Shown here piece by piece: positions 21,417 to 33,081 of a DNA stretch of 64,000 bases. The stretch is from NCBI GenBank assembly GCA_017607445.1, contig JAEVHH010000003.1:4712001-4776000 (forward strand), in the 5' to 3' direction. This stretch comes from Histoplasma ohiense (lineage: Eukaryota; Ascomycota; Eurotiomycetes; Onygenales; Ajellomycetaceae). Below the pieces are notes generated by a model. That model saw only the letters and a program-made list of their open reading frames with translations. It was not told the origin of the DNA and did not search any database. Position 1 is the first letter of the stretch. Each line of letters starts with the position of its first letter. A program made the position numbers and the translations under genes.

Positions 21417-22770
21417 TTAAAGGTTCAGTGAGGCCTCCAAATCTAGCCACCTCCCTAGCCTCAGTGGATCAAGCCTTTTCAACTCACATACCCATCCAGA
21501 GATCCGTTGCTTCATTTCCGTTGACATAACCCCTTTGACACGACAAATAACCACCCCACAGCTGATTAGAGCCTGGTAAATCCACTTGCAGTCTTCCTCT
21601 CCGTCCAACATCTCAGTAATAGCCTCAACCTCGTTCTCCAGGTATTCTAACCGTTCAACATCCGTAAGATTCGGCGCCATTGTCCCTGAAGCCAGCGCTG
21701 GGTCAAAAGTGCACATCAAATTCTGGTGATAGAACCACAGCGACTGGTCATATGGGTCGATTAAAGCCCGATGGATCAATTTCAGCTCTAAATACCCCCC
21801 AGGAATGAAGGATGTTCCCTCATCAGCAATTAACAATTGATCCAGTCTAGTGGACAAACTCGGTTTATCAACCAACAGACGAACTTACCACTGTCGAGCA
21901 TCTTCTTCCTTTCCTCATCACTAGCAGACTGTTCGTCTAACAGCCGCAAAATAAGTTGCGTTCGATTATGCCAAGCAGAGAAGTTGGATAGATTAGTACC
22001 AATCATCTTAGTTGTGTAGTCAAGCTCAGCCTTCGCCATGCTTGCAGGCGTCGATGCGTCCTCGATATGACCTTCTTTTTCGTCATCCTTGGAAGCTAAC
22101 TCTTCGAGTGCCGATACAACTTGTCGACGGTAACCCCAGCCGTGGAAGTTCCTGCTATCCAGGCTGAGCAATTTGCCCACAAGCGCAAGTTCCTCCTGCC
22201 AGAAACTTCGGGAGATAGAAGTCGGAAGTAGAAGAGTAGTTTGCTCTAGATCCCAGAGGCGGTGATTCCATATCCAATAGCACTTGGGATATCCCCGGAG
22301 AAGGGGGAACAGAAATTGGAGATCGGCTTTGATGATGTTTTTAATTTGACCATCCCCACCTCCCTCTCCAGAAGAGGTAGCTTTGGAGAATTGGTGCTGT
22401 AATATTAGGCGCCGCGTATTCCATATTGTATAATACTCTGGATTCTTAGTGAGCAGTTCTGAAGTTTTGTTCAATGCTTCCGTGCTGAAATCGTGTTCTG
22501 CTCTCTAGTTGCCGTTCTCGGCAAGTTTAGTTTGTCAAGTACATGTACATGTAGTCTGCAGTCTCTACAAAAGAGTGAGCATTTACCTGCGAATTCACGA
22601 TGCTGACAAGTTCATTATATGTCTGTATTTTCTGGGATTCTTTCTGCCATGCCGCCTCCGTCCTCTGCATGGAAGCGTCATATCGTGGAACTCCGTGCTA
22701 GTCAAAATACATATGGACGTTAGCTGGCACATTGGGTATGACGAAATTAGGGCAAACCTACGCTTGCCAT
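21417..22770 (-). CDS. BET4: Geranylgeranyl transferase type II (Rab GGTase) alpha subunit
   Basis: Four exons: 22770-22762, 22697-22587, 22504-21889 and 21787-21417, about 368 residues. Five prenyltransferase alpha repeats are visible: NPEYYTIWNTRR, YPKCYWIWNHRLW, DSRNFHGWGYRRQ, NLSNFSAWHNRTQ and DPYDQSLWFYHQ. With Bet2 and the escort protein Mrs6, the enzyme adds geranylgeranyl groups to Rab GTPases. The first exon is only nine nucleotides (Met-Ala-Ser), spliced to HGVPRYDASMQRTEAAWQ, which restores the family's MASHGVPR start. For the last intron I chose the acceptor TTTAG at 21788: it is the one that keeps phase and joins KKMLDS to ELKLIHRALIDPYDQ, whereas nearer AG sites shift the frame. 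The C-terminal part is one plain exon. It diverges from AMA1. Confidence 0.9.
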
Positions 22771-23288
22771 AGGAAATATTCAATTAGTATTCGGTATATT
22801 GTATATATATACCTGCAGTCGAGGACAGAGAAGGCATGTATTAGCGAATTGCGGGAAAGCAAAAGGCAATCTTATCAGCTAACTGTAACCTGTTATCGGC
22901 ACGTGACAGCGGCTCCATACCTAGGTAACGACTTCCAGCTTCCACCTCAACCTCAAAACAAACAAAACCACAAAAAACTCCAGGAACCTAACAAGCGGGA
23001 AACAAGCAGCTACAATGGAGGGCGAGGCGGGAGATGCCAGCCCTGGAGACGAGACCGTTGAAATGGCATTGACTGGGTGGCAGCTCAATCAACCTCAATC
23101 TGCACTCAGTGACAACCTTTCTATAAGACACAGCATCTAGCTACAGCAACACATCTCATCTTTAATGCTATACCTGATTCCTCTCTTTGTCGTTTTTGTT
23201 ACCTTTGTACTCAACCACCTCTCGTTGCATTTTCAATTTTAGCACTTGATGGTGGATCCCTCGTTTCCCCTCTGCCAGGGCGGCAGCA
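22771..23288. promoter_or_regulatory. Divergent promoter between BET4 and AMA1
   Basis: About 520 bp with a TATATATAT run near 22801-22810 and CA-rich leader sequence at 22950-23000. An ATG at 23014 opens 42 codons (MEGEAGDASPGDETVEMALT) on the plus strand. It is either an upstream ORF in the AMA1 leader or part of an unspliced first exon; I cannot decide. Confidence 0.5.
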
Positions 23289-26158
23289 ATGCTCTCAAGG
23301 TCCCAGTCGCTTGAAGAGTTAAGATATAGCAGGAATGGTGATAGTCTCTCCTTAATTCACTTCCATGACTCTTCTGTTGAACAATCAATCTCTGGACCTG
23401 ACTTCGTAGTGTCCTCAGAGGCCCGATCTTCGGATTCGGCTACTCCCGCTTCCTCTCAGTTCGATTCGGACTTTTCTCCTTCCTCCACTCTAAACTCAAT
23501 TACCAGTCCCGGATCCAGCCGCAATACCACCAGCCCCTCAAGCGATAACTTCTTTATTCAAGGGAGGAAGCCGGCTGCTGTCGCGGTAGATCACGGCCCG
23601 ATACCTTCTAGCTTACTCAATGCACCTAATACAAGGCGGAGCTTGATCAGAAGTCCATCACCAGTCTCCCGTAAGAGACTCTTGACTTCAGATCGATTTA
23701 TCCCAGTTCGTGAGCCGTATGCTACAGATGTGCCTGCATTCCGCCTAAGTAAAAATCCATGCCTGCTTTCTCCCGGGGAAAAACTGCTCCGGCGACGAGA
23801 CCCTAGGACAGACCCCTTTGCGCCATACCAGGCAAGGAGTCGCTTGGGTCTCTCTAGGTCAGGCCGATCACCGGACCGTAGAGACACTCCTCATCACCTA
23901 CCACGACATGTTAGTGATACCTCAGTTTACGCGAGGAATAGCAGGCCAGCTAGTCGCGGAAGCCACCGACAGATCAGCGCGGGTGCCGTTTGGAACGTGG
24001 GAGGAACTGCTGCCGCAACGGGGAGTGCGCCCATAGGTGTTCATGATGGCCACGGGGGACTCATTTCAACTGGAACAAATGCGCCAATGTATATTGCCAA
24101 CTTTCTGAACAGGGATACGCATGCACAACATCTCAAACGTCATGAATCTCGTCTTGCAACCGCTTTGGATATCGATCAGGCAACTAAAGTATTGAATTTT
24201 GGCCGCGCTTCGTTGTTTACGGATCCGAGAAATATCACAGAAGTTTCCCAACCCGGGAAGTATTCTTCATATGTTTGGAGACAAAGCAGTTGGGTGAGAA
24301 CCGATAGCAGTACTGGTGAGTATTAGATGTATCCATTTCCACAGTACCCTACCGGTATTTCTGGCGCTCTCCCTTTGTCTTCTTCGTCATCTACGCTTCT
24401 CTCTCCATTATTCGAAAGACCTAAATCTTCTATCCAAAGAGATGTATCCTAGCTGACTCAACTAAACCAATAGTGCAAGTGAAAAGCACAACTAAGCCAG
24501 CCCGATCCGCAGTTCCATCGACGCCTTTCCGAGTTCTCGATGCACCTCTTCTGCGTGATGATTTCTACTGTTCTACGCTTGCGTATTCTTATACTGCTCG
24601 CATGTTGGCCGTTGGGCTGAATAGCCGCGTGTACCTGTGGTCAGAGCTCCTCGGTGTGCAATATCCTCCTTTAGCGCCTCACCTTGCTTCAAACTATGTG
24701 ACTTCTCTTTCCTTTTCTTCACCCCAAGGGGGTAATAGCATTTTGGCTGTTGGTCGACACGGTGGTCAAGTTTCCCTTTGGAGTACTTTCGAGACTGATG
24801 TTCGCTTTGAGTTGTACCAACCTAATTCGGTTTCCTGCGTCTCTTTTAAACAAGCCACCACCAAAAGGCGTTCAGTCCGATTTCAAGGATCGATTGTTGA
24901 TACTGAGGATTTGGTTGTTGGAGACGATGCGGGAAACGTGTTTTATTATTCTGTGGAATGGCCGGATCCGAAATCAAGAGAACGACATGGGTGGAATGGG
25001 GCGACAACGTTAATCGCAAAGATTTCTGCGCACACCCAGCAAATATGCGGCCTGGTTTGGTCGCCCGATGGTAAATACCTCGCTACGGGAGGCAATGATA
25101 ACGCGTGCCTCTTGTTTGACATCCAGGATATTCTTGGCAAGGGTGATACGAGTGGACAACTTAACTCTTCAGAGCAGATGATAAATCCACCAGCATTGCC
25201 CCAAGACCGTGGTGGCCTTTCTCGTTTCCCATACCATCCTAATTTGAATCGGATTTTCGACTGGGGTCGGATCAATCAGGTTGCCATATCTCAAACACTG
25301 AGCAGTGAGTCTTCATCTGGATTTGTGCAGGATCTTGCCTCAAGGCATGCAGAAAATTTAGGATCTAGGCAGCATCAGACTATTGTTATACCAGCCAACC
25401 GACAGAGGCACAAATTTCAGCACTCTGCTGCTGTGAAGGCAATCGCTTTTGCGCCTTGGCAGCCATCACTTTTAGCCACTGGAGGTGGCTCAAATGATCG
25501 ATGCATCCATTTCTTCCATACAGGCTCAGGCGCTTGTCTGGCTACGATCAACGTCCATGCTCAGGTGACAAGTCTCATTTGGAGTAAGACACGGCGTGAG
25601 ATTGCAGCAACGTTTGGATATGCGCAACCGGAACACCCGTTCCGTGTGGCTGTTTTTGCATGGCCCAGTTGTCAGGAAGTTGTAGCTATCCCCTGGAACC
25701 CAATTTCTGATAGTGGACCCGGGAGTACCGACTCTGACAATTCATTCGATTGCGGCCGTGCCTTGTGGGCGATCAGCTACCCTGGAGGCCCCAATGATAT
25801 AGCACACACGGGTAGGGAGGAGCGTGTGCCATCAACATCATCGTCCATCTCTACAGTTGTAGCGGCACCGCCAAACCCCGCAATGGGAACTAATTCCAAT
25901 CGATCTATTTCCCCCGAGTCTTCCATAAATAGTACTACAAGACCCCGGGTCGCGTATCGGGAAGGGGGTACATGGTGGTCCCGTACTGCGGAGGAAGGAT
26001 GCATCATAGTCGCCTCTAGCGATGAATGCGTCAAATTCCATGAGGTGTGGAGTGGGCCGCGGAAGAGTACGGCTGGAGCCACTGGCCAGTTAGGTGGGAG
26101 TGCTATCTTGGAAAGCTTGGAAGGGATTGAACGGGAAGGGAGCGAGGTTATTAGATAG
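23289..26158 (+). CDS. AMA1: Cdc20/Fizzy-type APC/C activator, Ama1/Mfr1-like
   Basis: Two exons, 23289-24315 and 24474-26158, about 903 residues. A C-box-like DRFIPVREP lies at about residue 138. WD40 repeats follow from about 370 (AVGLNSRVYLWSEL, LAVGRHGGQVSLWS, LVWSPDGKYLATGGNDNACL, FAPWQPSLLATGGGSNDRCI). The protein ends in Ile-Arg, the IR tail used to dock on the anaphase-promoting complex. WD-repeat order and the KFQHSAAVKAIAFAPW block resemble the meiosis-specific activators Ama1 of budding yeast and Mfr1 of fission yeast more than Cdc20 or Cdh1. That subfamily call rests on memory. The protein is much longer than yeast Ama1 because of a Ser-rich N-terminus and loops between blades. 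Confidence 0.88.
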
Positions 26159-26813
26159 TTTCCCAATACATTTTGGGTCGTGTCTAAGCCCTATCAATTC
26201 TTTCTCTTACTTTTTCTTACTTACAGGCCTAGGATTTGAACATTTCTTAGGTCGGCTCTGTTTGGCAAGCCTAGCCTGTTCTAAGCTTCAGCGTTCTCTT
26301 GTGGCCTATTTTTTTTCGACATTATTAGTTTCCTTTCTTTGAACCTAAGCTATAGCTAGTGATATGGAATCAATGTTATCTTTATTGGTTTTCAGGACGG
26401 TTTCCTTATTTTCCTCATTTTGTCTAGTATTTGCCAACCGGCGAGGGTGAACAATGGATATACTGTACTTATTTTTCCCGGAACAGGAGAATTGAAAACA
26501 GATGTGTAGATTCAGATTCATAGTAGGATTTATAATATCGAGAATATCTTTAAGCTGAAATCTCATATCCGGAGATTAAGAGAATAAATACTAAACGAAC
26601 CAAGAGACCAGGTACATACATACATGCAAATGCGAGAGAGTCACTGCTTACATACATCAAGAAGCCAAATTTTAATATACCGCTGTTTGAGAAAACCCAA
26701 AAATAAAAAAAAAAATGATTTGCAAAAATAAAGGAATGGGGGAAAAAAAATTGGGTAAGGCAAGAAAAACAAAAGGTAGAAATTTCAAGAGGGAAAAAAA
26801 TGTCTCTATACAT
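26159..26813. other. Convergent spacer between AMA1 and UTP5, no gene seen
   Basis: T-rich sequence follows AMA1 and A-rich sequence (26695-26800) lies before the UTP5 stop, as expected for two facing 3' ends. Confidence 0.55.
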
Positions 26814-29652
26814 CTATCTCCGCGATTTTCCCAGTTTTGACTTGACCCTTTTCGACGACAATGACAGCGACGGCACAGGGGCGGGCTCGTCGTCGTCGAC
26901 AGATTCATCCTCCTCAGAACCCGCTATAAAGTCCGCCATACTACTTCCTTCATCCTCATCCTCATCCTCTTCTTCGTCGTCCTCTTCCTCATCAGCCCCT
27001 TTTCCATCCTCAGACTCATCCGCCTCATCATCGAAAAGCTCCACCTCCTCATCTTCACTCCCTTCCGCTTCGCCATCCTTATCCTCGTCCTCCTCATCAT
27101 CGCCAGATGCCACCCCGGTAAGTGCTAGGGGCATATCCTCATCTTCCTCGTCCTCCGCTCCGTCGCTGAAATCCTCACCGAGTACGCCTCGTTTCGCGGC
27201 AGTTGTGGCTACACCAATAGCGGCAGCAGAGCCTTTAACGCGCCGGACATCACCGCTTTCTTCGTCCCCGCTATCCACCAAGTCTTCCTCACCTTCAACA
27301 TAAATGACGTCCTCCTCATCATCATCTTCCTCAGAACCCAGCACGCCCGTACCATGACTTCCACGGCCACGACTACCAGCACCAGCAGTCCGCTGCAGAT
27401 TCCGCCTAAGCCCCAGCTGCGCATCAAGCATATCGAGCTTCCCTTTCAGCAACAGAAGCGACGACAAGCTCGCCGACCGCTGGTCCATAACCTTGAACAG
27501 CGCAGTCATTTTGCGCAGCACCTCAGGCCTCCCTGCGATCGAGCCGCCATGGGCGATGCAGGTCCACTGCACCCAGACGAGAAGGTGGCCATAGCGTCCA
27601 GGGCGGGTGGAGAGACGCTCAGCGAGCTTTTGGAGCAAAGTGGCGGCGAGAGACGAGTCAATGCGCTGGATCGTGGCGCGGACGATGTTCATGTCTGTGG
27701 TGTGGAAGCAGGATTCGAGGAGGGTGTTGTCGCTTGTTTTGAGGGCTTGGGAAAGGACGGTGGCGAGGGAGATGCCGGCGGGGAGCTGGAGGGTGGTGTT
27801 GGGCTTATTGGCTGTTGAGGATAGGGCGCGGGTGTCTACGTCTGCGTCTGCGTCCGCGTCGTCCAGCTCCGCTTCGACGTCGATGGGTTCAGCAGCATGG
27901 GCGCGGACGAGTTCGCCGAAGGAGGGCTCGCCGCCTTCTTCTGCGTCGGCATCCATCATGTTGATGTCTTCCTGCTGCGTATGGGATGTTGCTGACGCTG
28001 ATGCCTTTTTGGGCGTTTCTGCTTCTTCCTTTTCCGCTTCCATTTCGTCTTCTACATCCTCTTCATTGGAGTCTTCTTCGTCATCATCACTGGGGTTCGA
28101 TATGTTGTTGTCTTTCTGTTTCTCACTCTCGTCTTCCAGGGGAATGTTTTCTGCAGCCCCGCCTTGTTCCACAACTGTATGCGACTCATCTACTTGTGTC
28201 CTGCCAACATGCTTGACTCCGTTCATCATTGTGGATCCGAGCATAGATATCGACTTGCCACGCACGATTTCCTTTTCCCCCTGAAACATCAGTTCTTCTG
28301 TATCCTCGTCTTGCCAGCGTATCCTTTCAAATACCAAGTTGACACCGCCTTCGACCCACGCAACAACTAGATCCGGGCCCTGGAAGCTAGCCGAAACGGC
28401 AGGTACCGCCGTTCGAGACTTATCGGGTCTGACGATCTTGATCACAGCTTCCGCACGGCGTGTCATTGCTTTCCCCCGCGGTTTCAGACTGTGCGCGGAA
28501 CCGAGGGACTCGACTTGGTGAAATGGTTTAGGAAAAAGTTCAATAACACCATTATGCGTGATTGCAGCAAGAAGCTGTTTTTGCAATTGATTCGACCTTG
28601 TAGATTTCTTATTATTTTCCGCGTGGCCACCCTGCTGAGAGGCCGGATAAAACGCCAAGCATTCAATTTCGCTCCCAGCGACTAGCGTATTTGAGATTTT
28701 CTGTTTTTGCAAATCAAAAATGTTGATATAACGGTCGGAATCAGAAGCAAGAAATTGCTCTGAGAGATTGCCCATGTCTGTGGAAGAGGGAATTAGTGTA
28801 TGTATGGAATTTTTCATAGCACTAAATGAAACCACGCCGTCGATGCCTTCCTGCTCGAGGCCTATTAGATAGGGCGTTTGAGAGGCGCAAAGAATGGGAG
28901 GGTTCGACGGAACGGGCCGCGCGAGAGCGGAGACAGAAGCTGATGGTAGAGAAATAACCCTGGACAAAATAAGATGTCGTCAGACAAACGAAACAAAATT
29001 CGATCAGGTAGAATGGGAGGGAGGGGGAAAAAGGAAGAAGAAGAAGAGGAATTAAGCAAGCCTACCGTATACTTCGGCCAGCTTTTAGATCCCACTGTAC
29101 AAGCTTCCCATCGCCACCAATACTCCACCCCTCAGCCGCGGGAGTGTTCACCGTGAACTTGAAATCCCTAATGCCCTTCTCATGTCCGCCCGAAAGCGTT
29201 CCAACAATCCTATCCTCGGCTGGCGAGTACATTCGAATATCAGACGTACTGGTACCAAACGCAATAACCACATTGCCCGAATTCCCGCCATCAGCATTAG
29301 CGATGCCATTTACACCGGATGACCCGCGCTTGCGCTTCTTCTTCATATGTTGATCGCGATCTCGGTGGTGAGAATCGCCATAGAAGCCCCAATCTAGCGA
29401 GGTGATGGCTTCCCTTGGATTCACGGCATGCTCGCATTGCAGACACCCGGAACCGATCTCGTGGACGCGGAGGTGCTGGGAGTCAAGACCCTGGATGACA
29501 GATGCAAAGAGCGCCAGCTGATACTCGGATGGGGAGAATGCTGAGCGGAGGATGGAAGATTTATTTGCAGAGAGGGTGGGAGGGGATGCTGAGGGGGCTG
29601 CGGCTGAGGAGATTTTCGAGACGGGGCCTCTTGAGGCCTTTTTTATCCCCAT
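26814..29652 (-). CDS. UTP5: U3 snoRNP/SSU processome protein Utp5 (WDR43-like)
   Basis: Two exons, 29652-29066 and 28959-26814, about 910 residues. The first two thirds are WD40-type sequence (YQLALFASVIQGLDSQHLRV, NVVIAFGTSTSDIRMYSP, WSIGGDGKLVQWDLKAG, LASDSDRYINIFDLQ). A Utp12-type helical domain follows at about 580-700 (LATVLSQALKTSDNTLLESC, YGHLLVWVQWTCIAHGG, LDMLDAQLGLRRNLQ). Utp5 belongs to the t-UTP/UtpA subcomplex, which links rDNA transcription to early 18S processing in the nucleolus. Between and after the domains are long Asp/Glu-rich acidic tracts, ending in a basic KSKLGKSRR tail. The repeats GAT/GAA that code these tracts account for the open frames seen on the opposite strand. 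Confidence 0.92.
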
Positions 29653-31422
29653 GGTTTGGTGTTAGATATGTTGAGGGTGGATGCGGCAAGGAGTTAGTTA
29701 ATAATGGAGCGGAGAGGAAATGGCAAGTAGGGAGCGGAGTCTGCTGTCTGAAGAGGAGGACGGATGCCAATTTGCCGGGAAGTTGGACCGGAGCGATAGG
29801 ATGGGATGGACAGCAAAATCCGCCCGCACGGTGAAATTATATCGTTCTCTCTATCTCTCTCTTCCTCGCTCTCCCAACGCATGTCCTACCGGGGCTTGGA
29901 TTGTTTTGCGTGTGTGAAAAAAAAGTTGATGCGGAAAAAAAATGGCGCTTGGCCGGATCGGCATTAGCGTGAAGTAGGATGTCAAAGCTGGCTGCGAAAG
30001 GCGCTAAACCCGATTAGTCAGGTGTTCCCAGGGGCAGAAAGGCTATTCTGAGGCTGAGAAAGGGCTCTACAACAGCCAAGTGGATCAAATGGGTATCAAT
30101 GCTCGAACTTAAGCTCCTAAAGGATGAAAAAAGGAAAAGAAAAGAAAGAAAGCACTTGCTGGGTCCTCGGCCCAATGCATATTTTTTTCTTATTACTGGA
30201 CGACGACTCGTTCGCTGATGACAAACTGGACGATTCAACTACCCACACTCTTCCACAATATCTAACAATGTTATATGTTACAAATACCCAGGAAATTTAT
30301 AGAAATACCGATCCTCTGCATTGGCTATTTCCCAAAATCCTACTTCAAGTCTGCCGCTTGCAGAGGATCGGGGGATAAACGACACCGACGAGAAATGGCA
30401 TTTTTTGCACCTCATATCGTCGAATCAAATGCAAAACATGCACATACAGTCATCCTCTTCTACGGGCGTGACAGCAACAGCCCGAATTTGGAGAAGAGCT
30501 TTTCGATACCAAATCCTCCACCAACAAGAGCTTCGCAACACGCTCTCCTGCATGTTGATGGGCGTTCCACACATCCGGAGATCGGTGGAGCTGCGCGTTC
30601 AAAGAAGACTTGAGAGCTTGGTTCGAAGTGCGTTCGCTGGCAAAATTCCAGTGACGAAGAACAAAACGATATTCTGGTGGATGATGAATCCACGCTCTAT
30701 GTCGCGTAGACTCGGACGGAAGGGGGGGAGGAGAGGGGAGGATTGAGCTTCTCGTTGGGAAATCTGAAAAGGTCATCCTTATAGCGCCAAGTAGGAAGCA
30801 TGACGTCGACGCTATGGGCATCGGTTTTCAATCGTTATGTTCATCCGGCCATATCAAGGGAGGTATTGGTGGATTTGGATGTTCTTGGAATGTGCGGGTG
30901 GCTTTCATTTGCGAACATCGCTGATGAGGAAGACTTTTAGCAAAATGTCCCGCCCGAAGACGTCGCTGGTGGAACAAAGGTGAGATTGATGGTCTCAGAA
31001 TATCCCCTCATCTCATCGGATGTGAGGAATCTCACGGCACTAAACCAGCCGATATTGAGAGAATGTTATCGACGCCCATTCTATACTGCATGGAATGGAC
31101 GATGCGTGGATTGACATTGAGCTCGGTCGACGGGCACTTTAAAATTGAACGAAGATCGGAATGTCAGAATCTAAACCAGAATGGTGATTTCCTATTTACA
31201 TATATATATATCCCTTTTCATCGTATACAACGTTCTGCGGACTCATACCGATAGAATAGCCGCCAAAAGCACGTAACTCTCTGTCGGCATCATGGTCAGC
31301 TACAGTAGATATTCTGATAAGGGATAAGTTACGTTAAGTTCTTCTGAGAGGCCTTCCTGATCCGATCAGGCTTGTAGACGATCGTACGCATATGAGCCTA
31401 CCTCGGTAGCTTCGATGCTGCT

Positions 31423-31438
31423 TGTACTGTACAGTACA
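31423..31438. repeat. 16-bp perfect palindrome TGTACTGTACAGTACA
   Basis: The sequence equals its own reverse complement. A split version occurs at 43593-43616, and GTACAGTAC fragments recur in other spacers. Confidence 0.85.
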
Positions 31439-31922
31439 TATATACGGCACACGTGCGTCAATGCTGGTGCTGTACGCTGTTGTATATTGAGGCGTTTCCC
31501 CTTGGTTTCTTCATTGATAGCCAGCATATGGCCTGGTGTTCCTCTTGCCTCACAGAACGATTAGGCAATGTTAGAAACCAACAATCAAGCAGCGCTATTG
31601 GCGTGTCATGACGCAGGCGGGCCCCCCTGGCGACGTTTTCATAGTGCACAAGCCCTCGTTCACTGTTCTTATCACTAAGTCCTCTAACAGTAACAAGAGT
31701 CACTTAGATGCGCTTACCCATTCCAAAACTAAAGGCAAGGAAGATATAGCAAGAATGGAAGAAAACTCCTTTGGGGAGCAAGGGACCCAGGCGACCTGCA
31801 TTTTGTCGATGTCATCAAACCGCTATCCATCTGCATTCATTGGACTGTGGCGTGGCAGCCACACTGCAGCGGGAGGACATTGGAGCATGCAATGCTTAGC
31901 TGCCGTCTGCATTTCTTGCCTA

Positions 31923-31953
<31 letters not shown>

Positions 31954-32556
31954 GTCATGTCCTTTTTGCTTCAGTCAACCCTGGCATGATGGCTGTGGGT
32001 GCAGCTACGCGAGAGCATATGTAGGTTTCAGGCAAATATGCAGACACGCACAGACAAACAGAGACGGGGGGGGAATAAATATCTTAAGTGAAAGAAGAGT
32101 TTGATCACCCTTGATAGATCTAGATGATTCTTGACATTAGGGAATTGCAAACGGCCAGTCTATGGTAAAATTAGATATGGCGAAATTAGTTGCTCGTTGA
32201 CTTCCCGAAATCCTACAAAGCCGTTTCAAGAAAAGGGGGTATATACTAGTATTCATGAGATAGAATTGTATCTCGCTAGTTCGTTGCTCGGAAAACAGTT
32301 TCTGAGCCTCTGATTTGCGTCCAACCCTCAGGGGCTGGTTGTTGGTTAGTTAGAGAGTTATATTAGGGGCCACTAAAGGAGCCCGATCCCCCTCCAAGTT
32401 ATCCGTCGGCTTGTGTATTAGCTAAGCATCAATTGGTCTGCCTCGGCACCCGTGGGGGCACAACTCCGAATTTGGCAACAATTTTACACCGTCAGCAAGC
32501 CACACTGTCCAAGAACGGAGTAGCATCAGGGTTAAGCCCTGGAAGTACTGAACTGG

Positions 32557-32586
<30 letters not shown>
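32557..32586 (+). repeat. Poly(A) tract of 30 nt
   Basis: Thirty uninterrupted A residues are followed directly by CCCC. A second A-rich cluster lies at 32745-32774. Such poly(dA:dT) tracts exclude nucleosomes; a retroposon tail is the alternative, but I see no target duplication or coding remnant. Confidence 0.9.
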
Positions 32587-32588
<2 letters not shown>

Positions 32589-33081
32589 CCGGCTGGTTGT
32601 GATGAACGGTTTAGCCTTATTTACGCCACGAAAATTTGTTGGGGGTTTTCCAGGGTAAATTTTTTTTTTTTGCAAGCAACAGCCTACTCGTAAGGGGGTG
32701 TTAATATTTCATGTATCACCCTCTGAGATTGATGCGTCGGTGCCCAAAAAAAAAAAAAAATAAAAAAATAAAAAACAGTATGGGGACTATATCGGAATGG
32801 GATTGCTTGTATTGTATTCAGCAATCAATACGCGAATACAGCCATCGTACAGGCCTCGCATCAAGCATAAAATGAGCTTTGTTGCTGTGGCAAGACTTGT
32901 AAAATTCGGTTATGTCTCGAGATGGCCGTAAGGTGGCATAATTACGCGGTATGCCGCTAAGACCCAGAACAAACCGGAAGGAAGAAGCGGAGAAATACCA
33001 AAAACAGAAAAATACTGATAAAATTACAGGATATCGACAGGGATGGAGAGCGTTTGATTCGGAAAGGGCAGGAAGTTGGGA

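Larger units (their letters stand above)
29653..33060. other. Long intergenic region, no gene supported
   Basis: About 3.4 kb upstream of UTP5 and of the putative BDF1 promoter. Moderately GC-rich DNA at 30280-30820 has long open frames on both strands that overlap each other; none has a motif I recognise. The region 31600-32030 has an open frame of 138 codons ending in a hydrophobic low-complexity run. A 16-bp palindrome and a 30-nt A tract are annotated separately. Confidence 0.5.

Noticed and set aside
30275..30821. Overlapping open frames of 112-141 codons on both strands as a gene
   Set aside because: The frames mask each other, none has a family motif, no splice-consistent extension was found, and the GC level alone can keep frames open here.
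31608..32024. 138-codon plus-strand frame as a small secreted or membrane protein
   Set aside because: The hydrophobic part comes from a T-rich low-complexity run, and nothing conserved is visible.
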